Shown here in pieces: positions 24,001 through 37,717 of a stretch of DNA of 64,000 nt; within the stretch, counting starts at the first letter, position 1, and every line of letters starts with the position of its first letter. This DNA is from Epiperipatus broadwayi. Its lineage: Eukaryota > Onychophora > Udeonychophora > Euonychophora > Peripatidae. Below the pieces are notes generated by a model, which was not told the DNA's origin, did no database searches, and worked only from the letters and a program-made list of their open reading frames with translations. The position numbers and the translations under genes were made by a program. The DNA is taken from assembly GCA_028023455.1 (NCBI GenBank), contig JAQFVV010012400.1, positions 16,111,490 to 16,175,489 on the forward strand, in the 5' to 3' direction.

Positions 24001-27000
24001 CAGTTATTTTTTTAAAAAAAAAATGTTCCCAAATTCCATTCAAATATGAAATCTAGTAAAGGGCATACTAAAGCACGTTTATGGTTAAGTATCAAATGGC
24101 AATTCATCCAAAACCCATTAGTTTTCAAATAGCTAATATTACTACTAAACTAACTCCTCAAAAAATAATAATGAAATAATTAGGGTCAGAGCTTGTTATC
24201 AGATTTAAAAATCATATATCGTAATTATTAATAATTTTCTTTGTCTGCTATCCTCTCATCAAATGATTATTGGCTAAATAAATGTAAACGTGTTTTTTTT
24301 TTTTAGTAGATGAAATAATTCTCTTCAAAATTAGCAATTCTTAACCCTACTCCTTGAATAAGAATTGTATCTACAGAAAAAAAGGAGGGAGAGGGGAGGA
24401 TACCTCACTTACACATGGTAATCCTAGACACAATAATAGTTATTCTAAACTCAAAAACCGTGTATTTATTAGAGTTCGAATCTGCATTAATGAATATTTC
24501 GATAATAATTAATAACATTGCATAAGGGAAAAAAATATTTTATTAATAACAGTTGCATTCATAAAATGTTTTAGTAAAAAAAAAACAAAAAAAACAATCT
24601 TACGAAGCAAAACATTAATTATACTTGGTTATTTCAAATCTAATTAGAAATGATATTAAGAAAGTTACAAGAAGCATGATTAACTTCTATCTGGTTTGCT
24701 TCAGAGTAATCTAATCAAAGAATAAAAATTCAGGCTGTCATCCATCAATCTGCTCCAGATGATGACGGTTATCAGAAACGATTAAAGTTTTGCAGAAGTC
24801 AAGCACTCTTACCTAAGAAGATATTTCTTCTCCTTGCTAATAAACAACATATCAAAAATTACTTGTTAATATCATTCACTGTAAGAGTTCATTTCTAATA
24901 AAAAATTATCTTATTACAAGCAACCAATATCAAAAAAATGACAGCTGAGAAACATGATAGAAAAAGATAGATAAAAGCTTATATATATATATAAACTAGC
25001 TAATTGACGTTATATGCCTCTATCACAAATGGCAGTTGATTTTCTGCCTAGATATAATGCATGTGTATATTATTAACTCCGAGCAGATGAATGGAGGAGC
25101 AGATGAATGGACGCTATTTAGATATAAATTAAATTCATTTTATTTTTAATTTTATCAGATATGATTCAGATAATCAAACATTCACAAGCTTACTTTATAA
25201 TATAGTAATAACATCACTAAAAATATTTTTAATAAGACATGATATATCATGTAATTTATTTAAAATCTATTACTGATATGCCATCTCTCATAAATATGGG
25301 TAGTTTTACTTGATCTAACTATCACATGCTTATATATAGTGGATAAATTATGATTGTGTAACCAAAAAGATCACACATTATTAAAATTATTTGAATTTTA
25401 AATCTTGAGTATAAGTTACAAAAATCACTCCTAATTTAAAGTTTCATCCTTTCAAAATGTTCATTTATTTGCTAACTACATATGAAAACGTGGTTAGATA
25501 AAAATGGGGGCCTTTTTGCCTAAATAATGAATGAACATTGAAATGGGAAAGTAGCATTATTTACAATTTTATTAGAATGGCTCTCTGAGTTTATAGATGT
25601 GTATCAAATGTACTGTGTATATATACATATACAAATATATAAACACTAGTGATGATATATGAAAATGCTTATAATTCTTGGGAGAGACAGAGAAGAGATA
25701 TATCACATATAAATCAGTGTTTATATTAAATAAGATTATAGAAATCTGCTTTGCATGTTGATGAAGAAGTCACAGCAAATCATTAATATACTAAATAATA
25801 TTTAATCATATCAGAGATGTCAGCATCTTATACTAATCTCTTTTTTTTTGTTCTTATATAGTAAAGAATTGATACTCATCTGACTCCATCTATATTATCA
25901 TGAGAACTTTACCTTTCACAACTAAGTATAATTAAATATCTATATTTATTGATCAATATTCTAGGTTAGTTGGTTTGTTTATTAGATGATTACATAAAAA
26001 TGGCATGGAAAAAGAATGCATTAAACAACACAGTATAAAATCTTTATTAATCCTGTTAATAAAGTGAAATAATTTACTATTATATCTATAAAATTAAATA
26101 CAAAATTATATTTCAAAATATTGATCTGTAATTGGCAAATAAAAGACAAAAAATGAGGCACCAGCATACAAAATGGTTTCTGAAACCATGACCCTATCTC
26201 CAATTTTTGACTTTTCAATATTGATTAAAATAGGAACTTGGAAAAGGTAATTTATATTTTATATATTATATAAAGTGATATTGTATCTAAATAAATATTG
26301 CTTACTTTAAAAATATAAACATAACAGTCAACTTACTGCACATCTTCAATCATCAATATCTTACATTTAAACTATGGAATTTTCGAGTTTTATATCACTT
26401 CAAAAAAAAAATCTACAATTAATTTCTGATTTAGTATACACACATCCACTAATAGCCACTCATAAAATAAGATGGCACTTTAATTTAGGGGGGGGGGGGA
26501 CAGCAGAATTAAAAATAAGTTTTGTGATGACTATTTAAATACAGTATATACTTCCACATATTGATATGTTAGATGTTTATCTGACCTTCCTGAAATGTTG
26601 CTTTTTAACCTATTCTGCAGCAATTTTTTCTTTCTATAAATCTTCAATATTTAATCTAATTGTAGCTTTCCAATATATTTTGAACATAGCCATATCTTCA
26701 CAATGAAACAATAAATATTGCAACTCTTTAAAGTGACTTCCAGATAAAATTTCTAAGTGATGTTGTTGCTCCCAAAAACCCATGTTCAAATACTTTTTAA
26801 GGAAGTTCAAATAGAAGACTAGATGTCATTACATTCAGAAAAACAAGAAGATACAGATTGGCTTTATGATCCTGCATCAATATTTCCAGTGCATTCAAAT
26901 TTTATTTATAGAGTTCATGCCCAACTTCCATACAACAAATATGAAGAATTAATGGTTTTTTACATTAAACTGTTAAGTCTGTACAACACTCCAATATCTA

Positions 27001-27189
27001 AATCTACTTTCTATCTATAAAACTATTAAAATAATTAAATGGATTCATACATTCAACCTGATAATCACTCAAGCAAAAATTTGTTAAATGCTTTATATAT
27101 TTCAAAACATCAAGAATATTTATTTGCATTAAGAGCAGTAATCTACTCTATCAATTTACCTATTGCAAACTTGAGTAATCAATATATCA

Positions 27190-27265
27190 GATGATAACAT
27201 CCATCAAAAATCAGACTAGTTTCTAGTTAATGGTCAGTAATGAGAGTATTGAATTGTATGTACTA
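27190..27265 (-). ncRNA. Decayed hammerhead-like repeat, second copy
   Basis: On the minus strand CTGACCATTAACTAGAAAC is followed by TAGTCTG, the same order as the better copy at 32.8 kb (shared CTAGAAACTAGTCTG block), but with about six bases missing across the core box so that CTGATGA reads CTGACCA. Flanks show patchy similarity, including an ATTGAATTG / AAGAATTG region. A dispersed repeat family is the simplest explanation; this copy should not cleave. Confidence 0.4.
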
Positions 27266-29189
27266 CTCATACAGTAATCACCATTACTTATTTATACTAG
27301 TCACTTAAACAATGTAAAGCAATGAAATCAACCCAGCTGGCTTGTATAGATATGAAGCTTTGATAATAAATCAGTGACAATATATTCTAATGATTTCTGT
27401 TATATATATATATATGGTCAGCTTCAATCCTTTAGCAAAATGATGGTATATAATTTTGATTGATTCAAGTTGTCTTCAGGTTTTTATTAGATTAATTTCT
27501 CTTATATGTCTTAAAATACAGTTCTAATTATTAAGATGCTAGAATAAACTTAAAGCTGATAGAGATGGCAAACAATGGAACTAGCATTAGACAATGATGG
27601 AATGTTATCTTTTGGTTATAGCATCTATTGCCTAGCTGCCTACATTTGCCTTAACAAAACTTTTGATATATGTTACATTCAAAATAAGTTCTTCAAAATA
27701 AATTACAGTTTCATTTCTGCTGCATATAGGACTGAAAAGACAATTGAATATCATATGTTTTACCAAGTTTACTGGAATCTGCTATAATAAAAGTGATCTC
27801 AAAAGGTCTTTAACACAGTCTTCGTTGTGGCACACCACATGGCAGACTTCTATTACGCTCCAATAAATTATTCTAATTGCAGGATTTTAACATTATCTAC
27901 ATTGTGAAACTCTTTTTCCCTCTCTTATACTATTAATTTATTCACATTGTTAATTAAATCTGATTAAGTCTCAACATCTTTATAATATTATGTTTGAACT
28001 TTTCAATTTAAATACACTTTTACTCTGGTTGACAATAGATCTTTATATAAGGATTCATCGTAGTGATCATAATCAATTTGTATCTACTATTTTGTTTACA
28101 ATCAAAAAACTTTAAAAAAAATTTCAAAACTTTGCGTTTTCTAACTAATTGGCATTTTTATAAAATAAAATAAATGGAGACTATTTTGTAATATTGGTGA
28201 TGCAATAGAACATTGACTTCATTAATACTAAAAATGTACAGTGAGATACAGAATTTATTCATTATACAACATTGTTTTGTTTATAAGATTATCATCTGAT
28301 ATCTAATTTTCACCCATTATTTTTAAAAGCAACCAGTACTTTCATTTATGATGCACCCTAAATAAAGAAAATAATTTCATTCAGGATAGTAAATAATCAA
28401 AATGTACTTTAATCATGTACAACAATAATATGCATTAATGTTAAATTTAAAAATGTATATGTTATTTAAAATATATTTATTCAATCAATTTGATGAATTA
28501 ATTTTTTTGTACATTATTTTGCATGAGGTAAAACTATGAACGTCATAATTTTAAAATACATCATCATAATTGTAAGTTTTTTTGGTTGGGGGGGGGGATT
28601 TCATGTACTATCCAGCTAATAATCAAATTTATATAATTAAAGTTTACTGTATATAAATTTAAAATATCATTTATTTGCTCAATTTTAAACTAATCTCATT
28701 TCTAACACATTCAAAATAAGAGTATTTTAATTATTTATAGGATTAAAATTACAATAATCAAATGTACATTACATTTCTCTATCTAATATTTAATTTTAAC
28801 GGCATTTATGTAAAATAAGTAAATTTATGAAATGCTGCTTAAAAAAATATTTTTATTGATTAGATATTACAAAAAAAAAAATTCCTTTAATAATAGAATA
28901 TATAGTGCACCAAAATCAAATTTTATAAAGTACCTAATTGAAGTTTTTTTTTTTTTAATGAATTGTGATTCAATCAATGAAAAAATTATATATATATTTT
29001 AAAAACCCACAGGTTAGTACTTTTTAAAATATAATATGCCAAATAAATGTTTATCCATTACTTTAATACTTTTTTGAATTTAAGCACTATTTGTTTGAAA
29101 TCTAATTTTTATATATTTAGAATTTAAGAGTAAGATTTTGATTGCAACACATTTTGAAAACCAATTGAGCTCACTCTCTGAGGTAATTA
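27266..29189. other. Unassigned AT-rich sequence
   Basis: No gene recognised. The open frame at 27575-27787 has cysteine- and tyrosine-rich residues but no known motif. A G10 run lies at 28588-28597. Confidence 0.45.
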
Positions 29190-29650
29190 CTAACTCTAAC
29201 TGTGAGAGGTATGAGAGAGAAATTGCTAAATTCTGCTTGCACATTATATTACAAAGCAAATGATCAATGTGATGTGATGTACCATGACTTCTCCTTAAAC
29301 AGAGTCAGGAATCTCTCAGCAACTATGCCCAAAGAAACCTGTTTGCCACTTTACCTTCCCCTTCCATTCCCCACCCTGAACTTTCCCATAATCTGCTCCA
29401 TCACATTTCCATAACATAATCTTTGTCAACTCTATGGCCTTTATATCTAAATCCGCCATATCTTTTCCCAAATCCAGAATAAAAACCAAAAACCCAATTT
29501 CTGTCTAATCACTTTGTTCATATTTATTCTCCCATAACTTCTTTATTTGTACCCTTTCTGCTTTCAAGCATTTACATTCAATCAACAGATGCCTAATATT
29601 TTCTATATCTTCCTTACACAATATTTTCATATACATTTAATATTGTGCAA
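29190..29650 (-). pseudogene. C-terminal LINE remnant (CCHC-like tail), decayed
   Basis: On the minus strand the sequence translates in shifting frames to CKEDIENIRHLLIEC followed by LKAERVQIKKLWENKY, resembling the C-x-(E/D)-x-x-x-HLLxEC-plus-helix tail found after the RT domain of several LINE clades. It continues with DLDIKAIELTK and MFMEMW, a second helical block often seen in such tails. Stops and frame changes are present, so it is dead. It is less A-rich than its flanks. It differs from the other LINE fragments in the window, suggesting a second LINE family. Family assignment is by pattern only. Confidence 0.45.
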
Positions 29651-32600
29651 AGCTAATTATTATTAACTGACTTATATTTGATCATTAATGCAAAGGTTGT
29701 TAAAACCAAGATGTAACTTCATTATCTACCTAATTGGATATGATTTCATAGCTAATAGTGCCATATTTACAACTGGCATTAATACTAAATTTATTCTGAA
29801 ATTTCAACATGCTTAGCAAATTGGCATTATTTTCATCAAAAAGCATAAGAGCCAGATGATATCCACTTTATTCTTTAGTTCACTAATGAAACGTGATGGA
29901 TTTTTAAAATCATTTCATGGTTAGATATAGCATAGTCATCTCTGCTCAATTTTTATCAAGATAATAAAGCAGATTTTAAAAGTAGGCTTTACATTAAATA
30001 TGCAAACTTTTTTTTAGGTATAAACTTCAGAAATCAATTAACAAACATAATATAATACATGTCTTTCATGTACGTGCATGGTGAAATAACAAAGCAATAG
30101 AATGCTATGACCAAGTGATAACTCTTAACCATTGAAGGTAGCAGATGAATATTGTTTTCAGAGTAAAACCTATGATTTGATTATTTTCTAAATTAATTTA
30201 TATACATATAATGGTCTTGCAGTTTAAGAATTAATGAGTGCATCCACTTTGCCAAGGCAATGATTGGGAATCCAAGTGCGGCCAGGGTAAGTCGTAGAAA
30301 ATTTTTTGAAGTCACAAGTAAACATAATTTTCCTTTAGGTTAGATAATCTATAACTAACCCAGCTACCACCCAGTATCACTGATAATAGGTGTCTATTAT
30401 TAATTAGATGATAATGCTCTCTATTTAATATATGTCCGCCAGACAGAGTAGTCAGTGTATTGGCTATAAAACAAAACAAGATTGTGATGTGATATTCAGC
30501 ATTGTAAAAGAGATGTCACATTCCTAGAGATGCTGAGCCTATGGTTGACCTATATATATATATTTGTACAAGAACTCAACAAAAATTGTGAATACTTTAT
30601 TATATGCTAAGCAATAATGTACTCATTTCACAATTCTTTACTGAGGTATGTATATTATTCTTGAGAATAAGTGAAATCTTAGAACTTTATGACTAACTAT
30701 CCCTTATATAAATATATTAATCTTTTATTTGTCAGTTTATAATCTGATGCATTTTTATTATTTATAATCTTAAAAATCTTTTTCTCTCAGAATAAAATAA
30801 AGGTGAAAATATAATATATCAATGTCAAATTTTGAATGACGGTTTAATTGAAGATGAAATCATAATACACTTTTAAAACAATTATATTCAAGAATTAAAA
30901 TAAGAATAAAAATAGTAAAATATTTCCTATGAGAAGTAACAAGAATTATCAAGCAGCTTGATCTATGCAGCTGCCGATTTACTACTATGCAAATATGTAT
31001 TAGAAATGCTTGACTGAAATTTATTTACATATGCCTAAAGGAATACAGTAGATGCATTTTATTAATAACATATATATACATACACTCTCAAGTTCTAGAA
31101 ATATTAATAAATATATATAATTCTCCATCCACAGTAAGAATGATTTCAATAATTTTCTAAATAAATTTTATATATCTTCTGAATTCACTGATCAACACAC
31201 ACACAGTTTATATAGAGAACTACATTAACATATTCATACATTATGGCAGAAGCAATGGCAGATAGTTAATATGGTGACTAGAGAGTTGTACTAAATAGAA
31301 GATAGATTTAAGCAGTTTTTGATTAAAACAAATTTACTGAAGCTCGTTTGTATTAGTTAGCAGACAATAAACAAGGGTAAATACTTTAGAAAATAATTGC
31401 AAATCGATGGATATAAATTCAAATATGGTGAGAAAAAGAATTGGCATTATATTATGTAAAATATCTGCAATATCATTATAAAATAAGTTCAGCCATAGAG
31501 ACAATCTTAACATATCTGTGTAAATATGTCAATGGGAATGAATGAGAGAAGAATAAAATAGCTCAGCTAGAGATAAAGCCAGTTCAAGATTACTATGGGA
31601 ATTTTTTGTAATTATATGTGAATGATGCTATTTGAAACAATCGAAAAATAAATACAAGATAGCATCACAAATAATTACAGCAAGGGAAGTAGAACTCCTA
31701 CATAAGAGATCAAACAGATTATGGTATAAGATCCAAATGAGAATACAATAGTTTAACAAGCAATCAGTCACAAAGGAAACATACTTTTGGCACTGCTAAA
31801 GCATACCTAACAGCTATTATATAAATTATGAATAATAAAATCCATAAATCTCAAAATAAATAACAAATCAGACAAAATATCTAAAATAATGTTGATGAGT
31901 CATATAAATCACCATAAAAAAGAACTGTCATTTTTTTTTGTAAAATGAAATCTTGATGAACAAAATGGGGGAAAAGTAGTACTCATTAAAAATAAAAAAA
32001 AATTAAAATCATACCTGCAAATTTTTTCTTTTTAAGTGGTTTCATTTCTTGATGAAAAATGTTATTAAAATTTTTTTTTTAAAATGAATATATAAACTAC
32101 ATATCAATGCTGCTAGAATGCTATTTCCTATAAATTCTAATTTTTATAATTTTTCATTATTATCAAAATTCCAGAAATAAGGTTTAAATGGGCTAAACAA
32201 AAATTATATTATCCTAAACTCCTAAAGCTAAGGCTGACATAATAAGAGTGTCCAATGAATAAATCCCTCTATATTCAATCCTGTGCTTTGATAATATTAC
32301 AGAAATTAAAAAAGATATGGAAAACATAATGATTAAAACAACATTACATTAAGATAACATACTTTAGCTACTGAGAATACTTAAAATCATGTTTGATTAT
32401 ATTTACAATTTCAAATTTGCTAAATAAAATCTTGTAATTTCAAAAAAATTGATGATATAATTTATTCAATGCATACCTGGTTTTCGTTATATAAAATTAC
32501 GTACAATGACTTTATTGATATACGATACAAATCATCATGTTGGGTATTTCTATTTTGGTGGGCACTTTAATGGGAATAAGATCCATTTGATCATTACAGT

Positions 32601-32819
32601 TTTTATTCATTTGTTTCTTCATGAAAAAATCTTTTAGATTAATGATTTATTATAGAATGACAGTAATTATTACTAATAATACTTAAGACTTGTACACAAT
32701 GACTCATTTCTTCCTGTTCTTCATAATGTAGTGAAGTTTTTACAGATGCATCCTCATAGCTGTCCAAACATTATTGCCACTTAATGCAAACCATAGTGAT
32801 CAATGAATGCTAGAAGGTT
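29651..32819. other. Unassigned AT-rich sequence with one decayed repeat
   Basis: No gene recognised. Around 30480-30550 the sequence GCTGAGCCTATGGTTGACC resembles GCTCAGCCTATGGTTTAAT in the right arm of the 18.7-kb foldback, so a decayed relative probably lies here. The rest is AT-rich, with TA runs near 30551-30562 and 31070-31080. Confidence 0.45.
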
Positions 32820-32890
32820 AGGGTATTAAAATCCCTATCACCAGACTAGTTTCTAGCTTATGGCTTTCATCAGTGAGTAACCTTGGATCT
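32820..32890 (-). ncRNA. Hammerhead ribozyme-like motif (type I layout)
   Basis: On the minus strand CTGATGA (32867-32873) is exact for the hammerhead core box. It is followed by 13 bases able to form a short stem II (AGC/GCT, loop CATAA, with an A-A mismatch at its base), then GAAA (32850-32853), then the self-complementary ACTAGT as a minimal stem III ending in GTC, the usual cleavage triplet (32844-32846). Stem I could form between CATT/ACT before the core and TGGTGAT after the cleavage site, with one bulge. Known animal hammerheads of this shape, with a very short palindromic stem III, occur in Penelope-like elements and retrozymes and often act as dimers. A decayed relative lies at 27.2 kb. 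Stem II is weak, so activity is uncertain; a chance match is possible but made less likely by the second copy. Confidence 0.45.
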
Positions 32891-35800
32891 GAAAGAATTG
32901 CACATAGATCTTTGTATCCTCCTGTAATTATTTTACTTTTTTAGTTAATTATAAAGCTATGAAACCAAATTAAAAACACAATAATGTTTTAATCCAAGTT
33001 AATTATTTTGTATAATGTTATACAGATCTAAATCCATTCACACATTGTCATATATAAATAATCATATTTTCTTCTTTCAAACTATTTACTTACATATACA
33101 TGAAAACAATCTCATTGGATAAAATTGCTTTCTGTTATAGATACTGATTAATAAAATTAAACATGATCATTGCTTCAACTGAAAGTACTTGTACAATCAA
33201 GCATTCACGAGTGTGTTTGTCTCAATTATCCATGGCAATACAGAAAAATATTTTGTCAGCACAATATAATCAAAAACATTTTCTGCTCTATTCTGCTTCT
33301 TCAGAGTCATCTTCTGCATCCTTAAAGATGAAGTATTATAATTTAAATGTACTGCAGGAGCCTTTGTTGTTGTTGCTGACAGTTATTTTCATCATCAATT
33401 TTAAAGTGAGTTGAGATGTTGAATCCTGTAATTATACCCTTTATCTTTATTTTTAGCTGAAATTAAATCTTTTCATTCCTTTCACTCTCTCTCTCTCTAC
33501 ATATATATATACACACACAACCCTAGAAATATAATGTTATTTGTAAATGATATATGGTTATAAAAAATGGTGTTTTTTTTTAATTAATGCTACATTTATA
33601 GATCCTAAGATTTGTGGCATTAATTATTTCCATTAACAAAAAAAAAAGTAGACTAAAATATATTCAAAAAATTAAAACTGATATTTTTTATTATAACTGA
33701 AAGATTACATTTTTAAAATAATATTTTGAAATTTCTTTTAAAATTTTTAAGTATTGCTTGTTATTTTATCTGTTTAGCTCTTCCCCATTATCAATTACAA
33801 TATGAATCAGTTCTCTCCATGCATTAATTATCTTTGCTTATAAATTCTTTTAGGCATATATGTTGTTCTTGATAGAGTCCAGAAAGTGGATGAAGAGGCA
33901 AAAATTATTTGTGACAAGCAATTTTGAAAACATGGAACTAGAAAAAGAATACATAACTAGAATGAAGAAGAAAGAATATAAATGGTATAATGATAAAATA
34001 GAAAATTGGAATGTATATTTTGGAGACAATTCCATATTGGAAAAAGGAATTTAGTGAATATATTAATGGAAATAGATTCTGAAAAATTTGGAAAAGGTTC
34101 TGGAAAAAAATAAATGGCTACATGTTTTTAAAATGCAATTGCTACAAGCAATATGTAATACCACTCATGAGAAAAACATTGTTTTATGATAATTAAGGTT
34201 CCAAATTTAATTTTTTTTTTACTGTAAATATTATTTGAATACAAATATAATTGATATACTGAACTTTGGATGTAATTAATGGGGATTTGAACCCATACTT
34301 TCAAGCTCCCTTCAGCTATCCATTTTATTTTATATAACTGATACGCATGTCCACATACATGTGAAAAAGATAAATGATCTCCATCATATGTATTTCATGC
34401 ATTATTTGCAAAATATAATATTTGTATAAAAAAGTATAACCATAGATTGCAAAAAATAGAGAAATAAAATTATTTCCATTTAGAATACAATCAATATCAT
34501 TTGAAATTGGATCAGTTAGACACTTTGTTTTAAATAAAATTAGGATCAGTTATTGTATAATATTTGTTTATAAAAGTAAAAAAAAACACAACAAACAACC
34601 ATAGATCATAAAAACTGATAGAATAAAATTGTTTAAGTTTAAACTACAATCAGTATAAGATATCATTAACACAAAACAAGAGGCATAAATATTTACATTG
34701 TGCAAGTAAAATTCATACCAATTATTTTTTTCTAACATACTAATACACTTACAAAGATATTGAGACAACACTGGTTTAATTTAGAATATTCTAGGAAATC
34801 AACACGTGAAAATTTTGTATGGTATGACATATGACTCCAAAAAGAATCATTTTGTTTCATATGATATTTAACTCTTTCAATGCATTGAATCCATGTATTT
34901 TATTTTTTAAATTCCAGGTCTAAATTTTTCTACTCTATATATCAGAGATTTCAAAATTATGAATACAGTGGAGCCACAAACTATAATGCATCTAACTACA
35001 TGTCTTCAATTAAAAGCTATTCAAATAACAAAAGAAATATAAATGAACACCCCCCCCCCAAAAAAAAAAAACAAACAAACAAACCCAAATTAGCAATTTT
35101 TACAATATTGATCAAGCAACCATTTATCTTTCTTCGAGTGCTGTACATTATCACATTTCAAAAAAGAATACAATTTGTAAATAAATTTTACAATACACCA
35201 GTAGCTGGCTCTTTTTCTATCTTGGAATGCTGTACATGATTATATATATATGAAAAAAGTTTCTTTGGTTTATGTTGAAAGCACATACATTTTATTCTTT
35301 TCTTTATTATCCTTTCCAAATATGATGTGCAGTAGTTTATGTAATCAAATATTTTCGGTTCACAATGCTAAAAGTTTTACATTTTTTTAGAACAATTAAA
35401 AGTTGATGATGATTTTAAAGCATTTAACCAATTAGAGAGATTGTAATTTCTTGATAACAAGACCACTATTAAGTTTCTATAAAAGAAAAAAAGTTAATAA
35501 GAAAAAATAATATTGCCCAGGGTATATTTAATAGCAAAAAAAAAAAGTCATACATTTTACTACATTTTAAAAATAAAATATGGTAGAAGTTATTTTTATT
35601 TCTTATTCTTATTACTTCAGTGAATGCATGAGTGAACACATTTCAGTAAAATATATGTAAATATGTTATCTCAATTTATTATTGATAAGTACATTATCAT
35701 TTAAAATTTGTTTATATTATAATATTGGTTTATATATGCATTATGCATCTGTGTTATATATATATGAGCATGTTGAAAAATACTGTACATTTCCAATTCA

Positions 35801-37717
35801 ATAAACAATATGTATTCTATTCTAATCAATGTTTTTCAACAAAATGTAAGTTATTATATACTATATATGTTTGGATATGAGAGGGATTTGGAACAAAATA
35901 TATTTATAGATTCCATTTCTTCATTATTGATTGTTTTTCTATTTCTACCTGTTAACATGCTGGAAATTTTACAAGCCTTATTTAAAAAGTGTACACATAC
36001 ACAAACATATACACTGAATGATGAGTTTAAAGCATGAATTAACCTTTTTTCCAATACATAATAATTAAATTTTGAATTCAACTTGACTAATGAGCATTTT
36101 TAGTAATTTATTGCACAACAGCAACATTTGATTACATAATTAATTGTTTTAATCAATCAACTAATAAATTAAAAATTAAACTAGAAAAAAAATTAAATAT
36201 TAATAATAAACATGATCAAATAACATTTCCATTTTAATTCAGTTTTCAATACGATGTTATATTTAAAATTATTTTTATTCAGATAAAAATAAAATAATTT
36301 AATCAAATTATTCCATCATATTTAATTATATTTTATAAAATTTGTAGCAGAAATGATGATGTTTAATTTAAAGTAATAAATAATTTATTTGACAGAAATT
36401 AATTGCATCAAATTATTAAATCAAATTCGAATAAATGCTTTTTAGAATAAAAACAAAATCAAAAAGATAAATAACATATGTATATTCTTTGTAGAAGAAT
36501 TTTAAATCCAATTACACATAAATTTAAAAATTTAACCAGCTTTTGAGTTTTAACAGCATAGTTAAAAAAATTATAATAAAAACAAAAATCACGTGATCAT
36601 ACAATATTTTCCGATTCAATTTATAATAAAATTCATAAATTAGTATGTTTCCTGTCATATAAGAAATATTAAGCAATAAAAAATTCTGATTAAAATAATA
36701 ATAAAACTATCAATACAAGAATTCATATATATATACCTTTTATGATGTAAACATTTTCATTCTTTAACCATAGATATTTATCTTTAATTTACTTCCAACT
36801 ACAATTATAAATCATGCAAGATATCCTTTTTCTCATCAATTAAATTATGACTCCATTATCCACCAAAAGCTTTCCCATTTCTTGATATTACTATAATGCT
36901 TATCAAATACATTATTTAAATTATATTTATTTCTCAATAAAAAGTGCTTTAAATTTAAAGATAAAATATAAAATTTAGTAAATAAGAATATTAGAGTGAA
37001 TTAAATTCAGTGCATTTTCTTTCATGCATTCTCTACAGAGAAATGTATTTTAAATTAATAAATTTAAACACACAATGTAACTAAATCAAACTTTCTACTG
37101 TGCAATTAGTATTTCATAACACTGATCTTCATTTTAGATAAGAAAGTTTGTGGCAAAATAAAATTATTTTTATCTTAATTATGTTTATATTAAAGCAAAG
37201 ACATAATTAAAGAAATTAAAACAAAACAACTTTAAAAATGTAATGGTGAAACTGTAACTATTAACTTTTTTATATTAAGTGCTTCATCAGCATAGATGGT
37301 TAATTTTTGCAGAAATCTAAAAAAAATCTTATGAGTTAAGCATGCATGTTTTATATCAACTTATAGAAAATTCCCTGCATTCTTTAGCAAATAAAATAAA
37401 AAACAAACCCAAAACATAGCAATTTGATTTGTAGTTTGTTTGTTGTTGTTTTTTTTAAAAAATGGTAATTTTAGTAAAAGATATATATATAAAATGTCTG
37501 TTAATATAGAAGAAGACTTTTACAATAAATTTATGTATGAATTTATATATGTATAATTTCAATCATTCCATTTATTCTACTTTACAACATAATAATTATC
37601 TTTTTGCAAAACTATTTTTACTTATAAAAGAACATTGAAATTATCATAGAATATTAATGGCATTTAAAAATATTAGTCTATAAAAGAAACAAGCCAAATA
37701 TAAATACAAACAATATA
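32891..37717. other. Unassigned AT-rich sequence
   Basis: No gene recognised. A short CT/TA microsatellite lies near 33484-33516. At 34335-34405 the sequence ACTGATACGCATG... with TATTTCATGC resembles the repeat at the right end of the window (63885-63950). A minus-strand B-box-like GGGTTCAAATCCCC lies at 34279-34294, perhaps an old SINE. The open frames in 33-36 kb have no recognisable motif; the overlapping pairs on opposite strands cannot both be real, and none is supported. Confidence 0.45.

Larger units (their letters stand above)
19003..27190. other. Long unassigned AT-rich stretch
   Basis: About 8 kb with no recognised gene or intact mobile element. Small tandem repeats lie at 20751-20788 (19-bp unit) and about 20958-21039 (unit of about 41 bp). 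A C15 run lies at 19698-19712 and a G12 run at 26488-26499. A weak inverted repeat with AAACACTAGTGAT ends lies near 25640-25724. The open frame at 26823-27020 has ordinary-looking residues but no recognisable domain and no convincing splice context, so I do not call it. Confidence 0.45.

Noticed and set aside
26823-27020. 65-residue plus-strand open frame with ordinary composition
   Set aside because: No domain, no splice context and length within the chance range for 64 kb read in six frames.
33163-33414. 83-residue plus-strand open frame with Ser-rich and Leu-rich parts
   Set aside because: No recognisable family and no supporting splice or promoter signal.
34279-34294. Perfect B-box-like GGGTTCAAATCCCC on the minus strand as a tRNA gene
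   Set aside because: No proper A box at the expected distance and no cloverleaf; at best a SINE remnant. The same applies near 43572-43586, 57655-57668 and 1915-1975.
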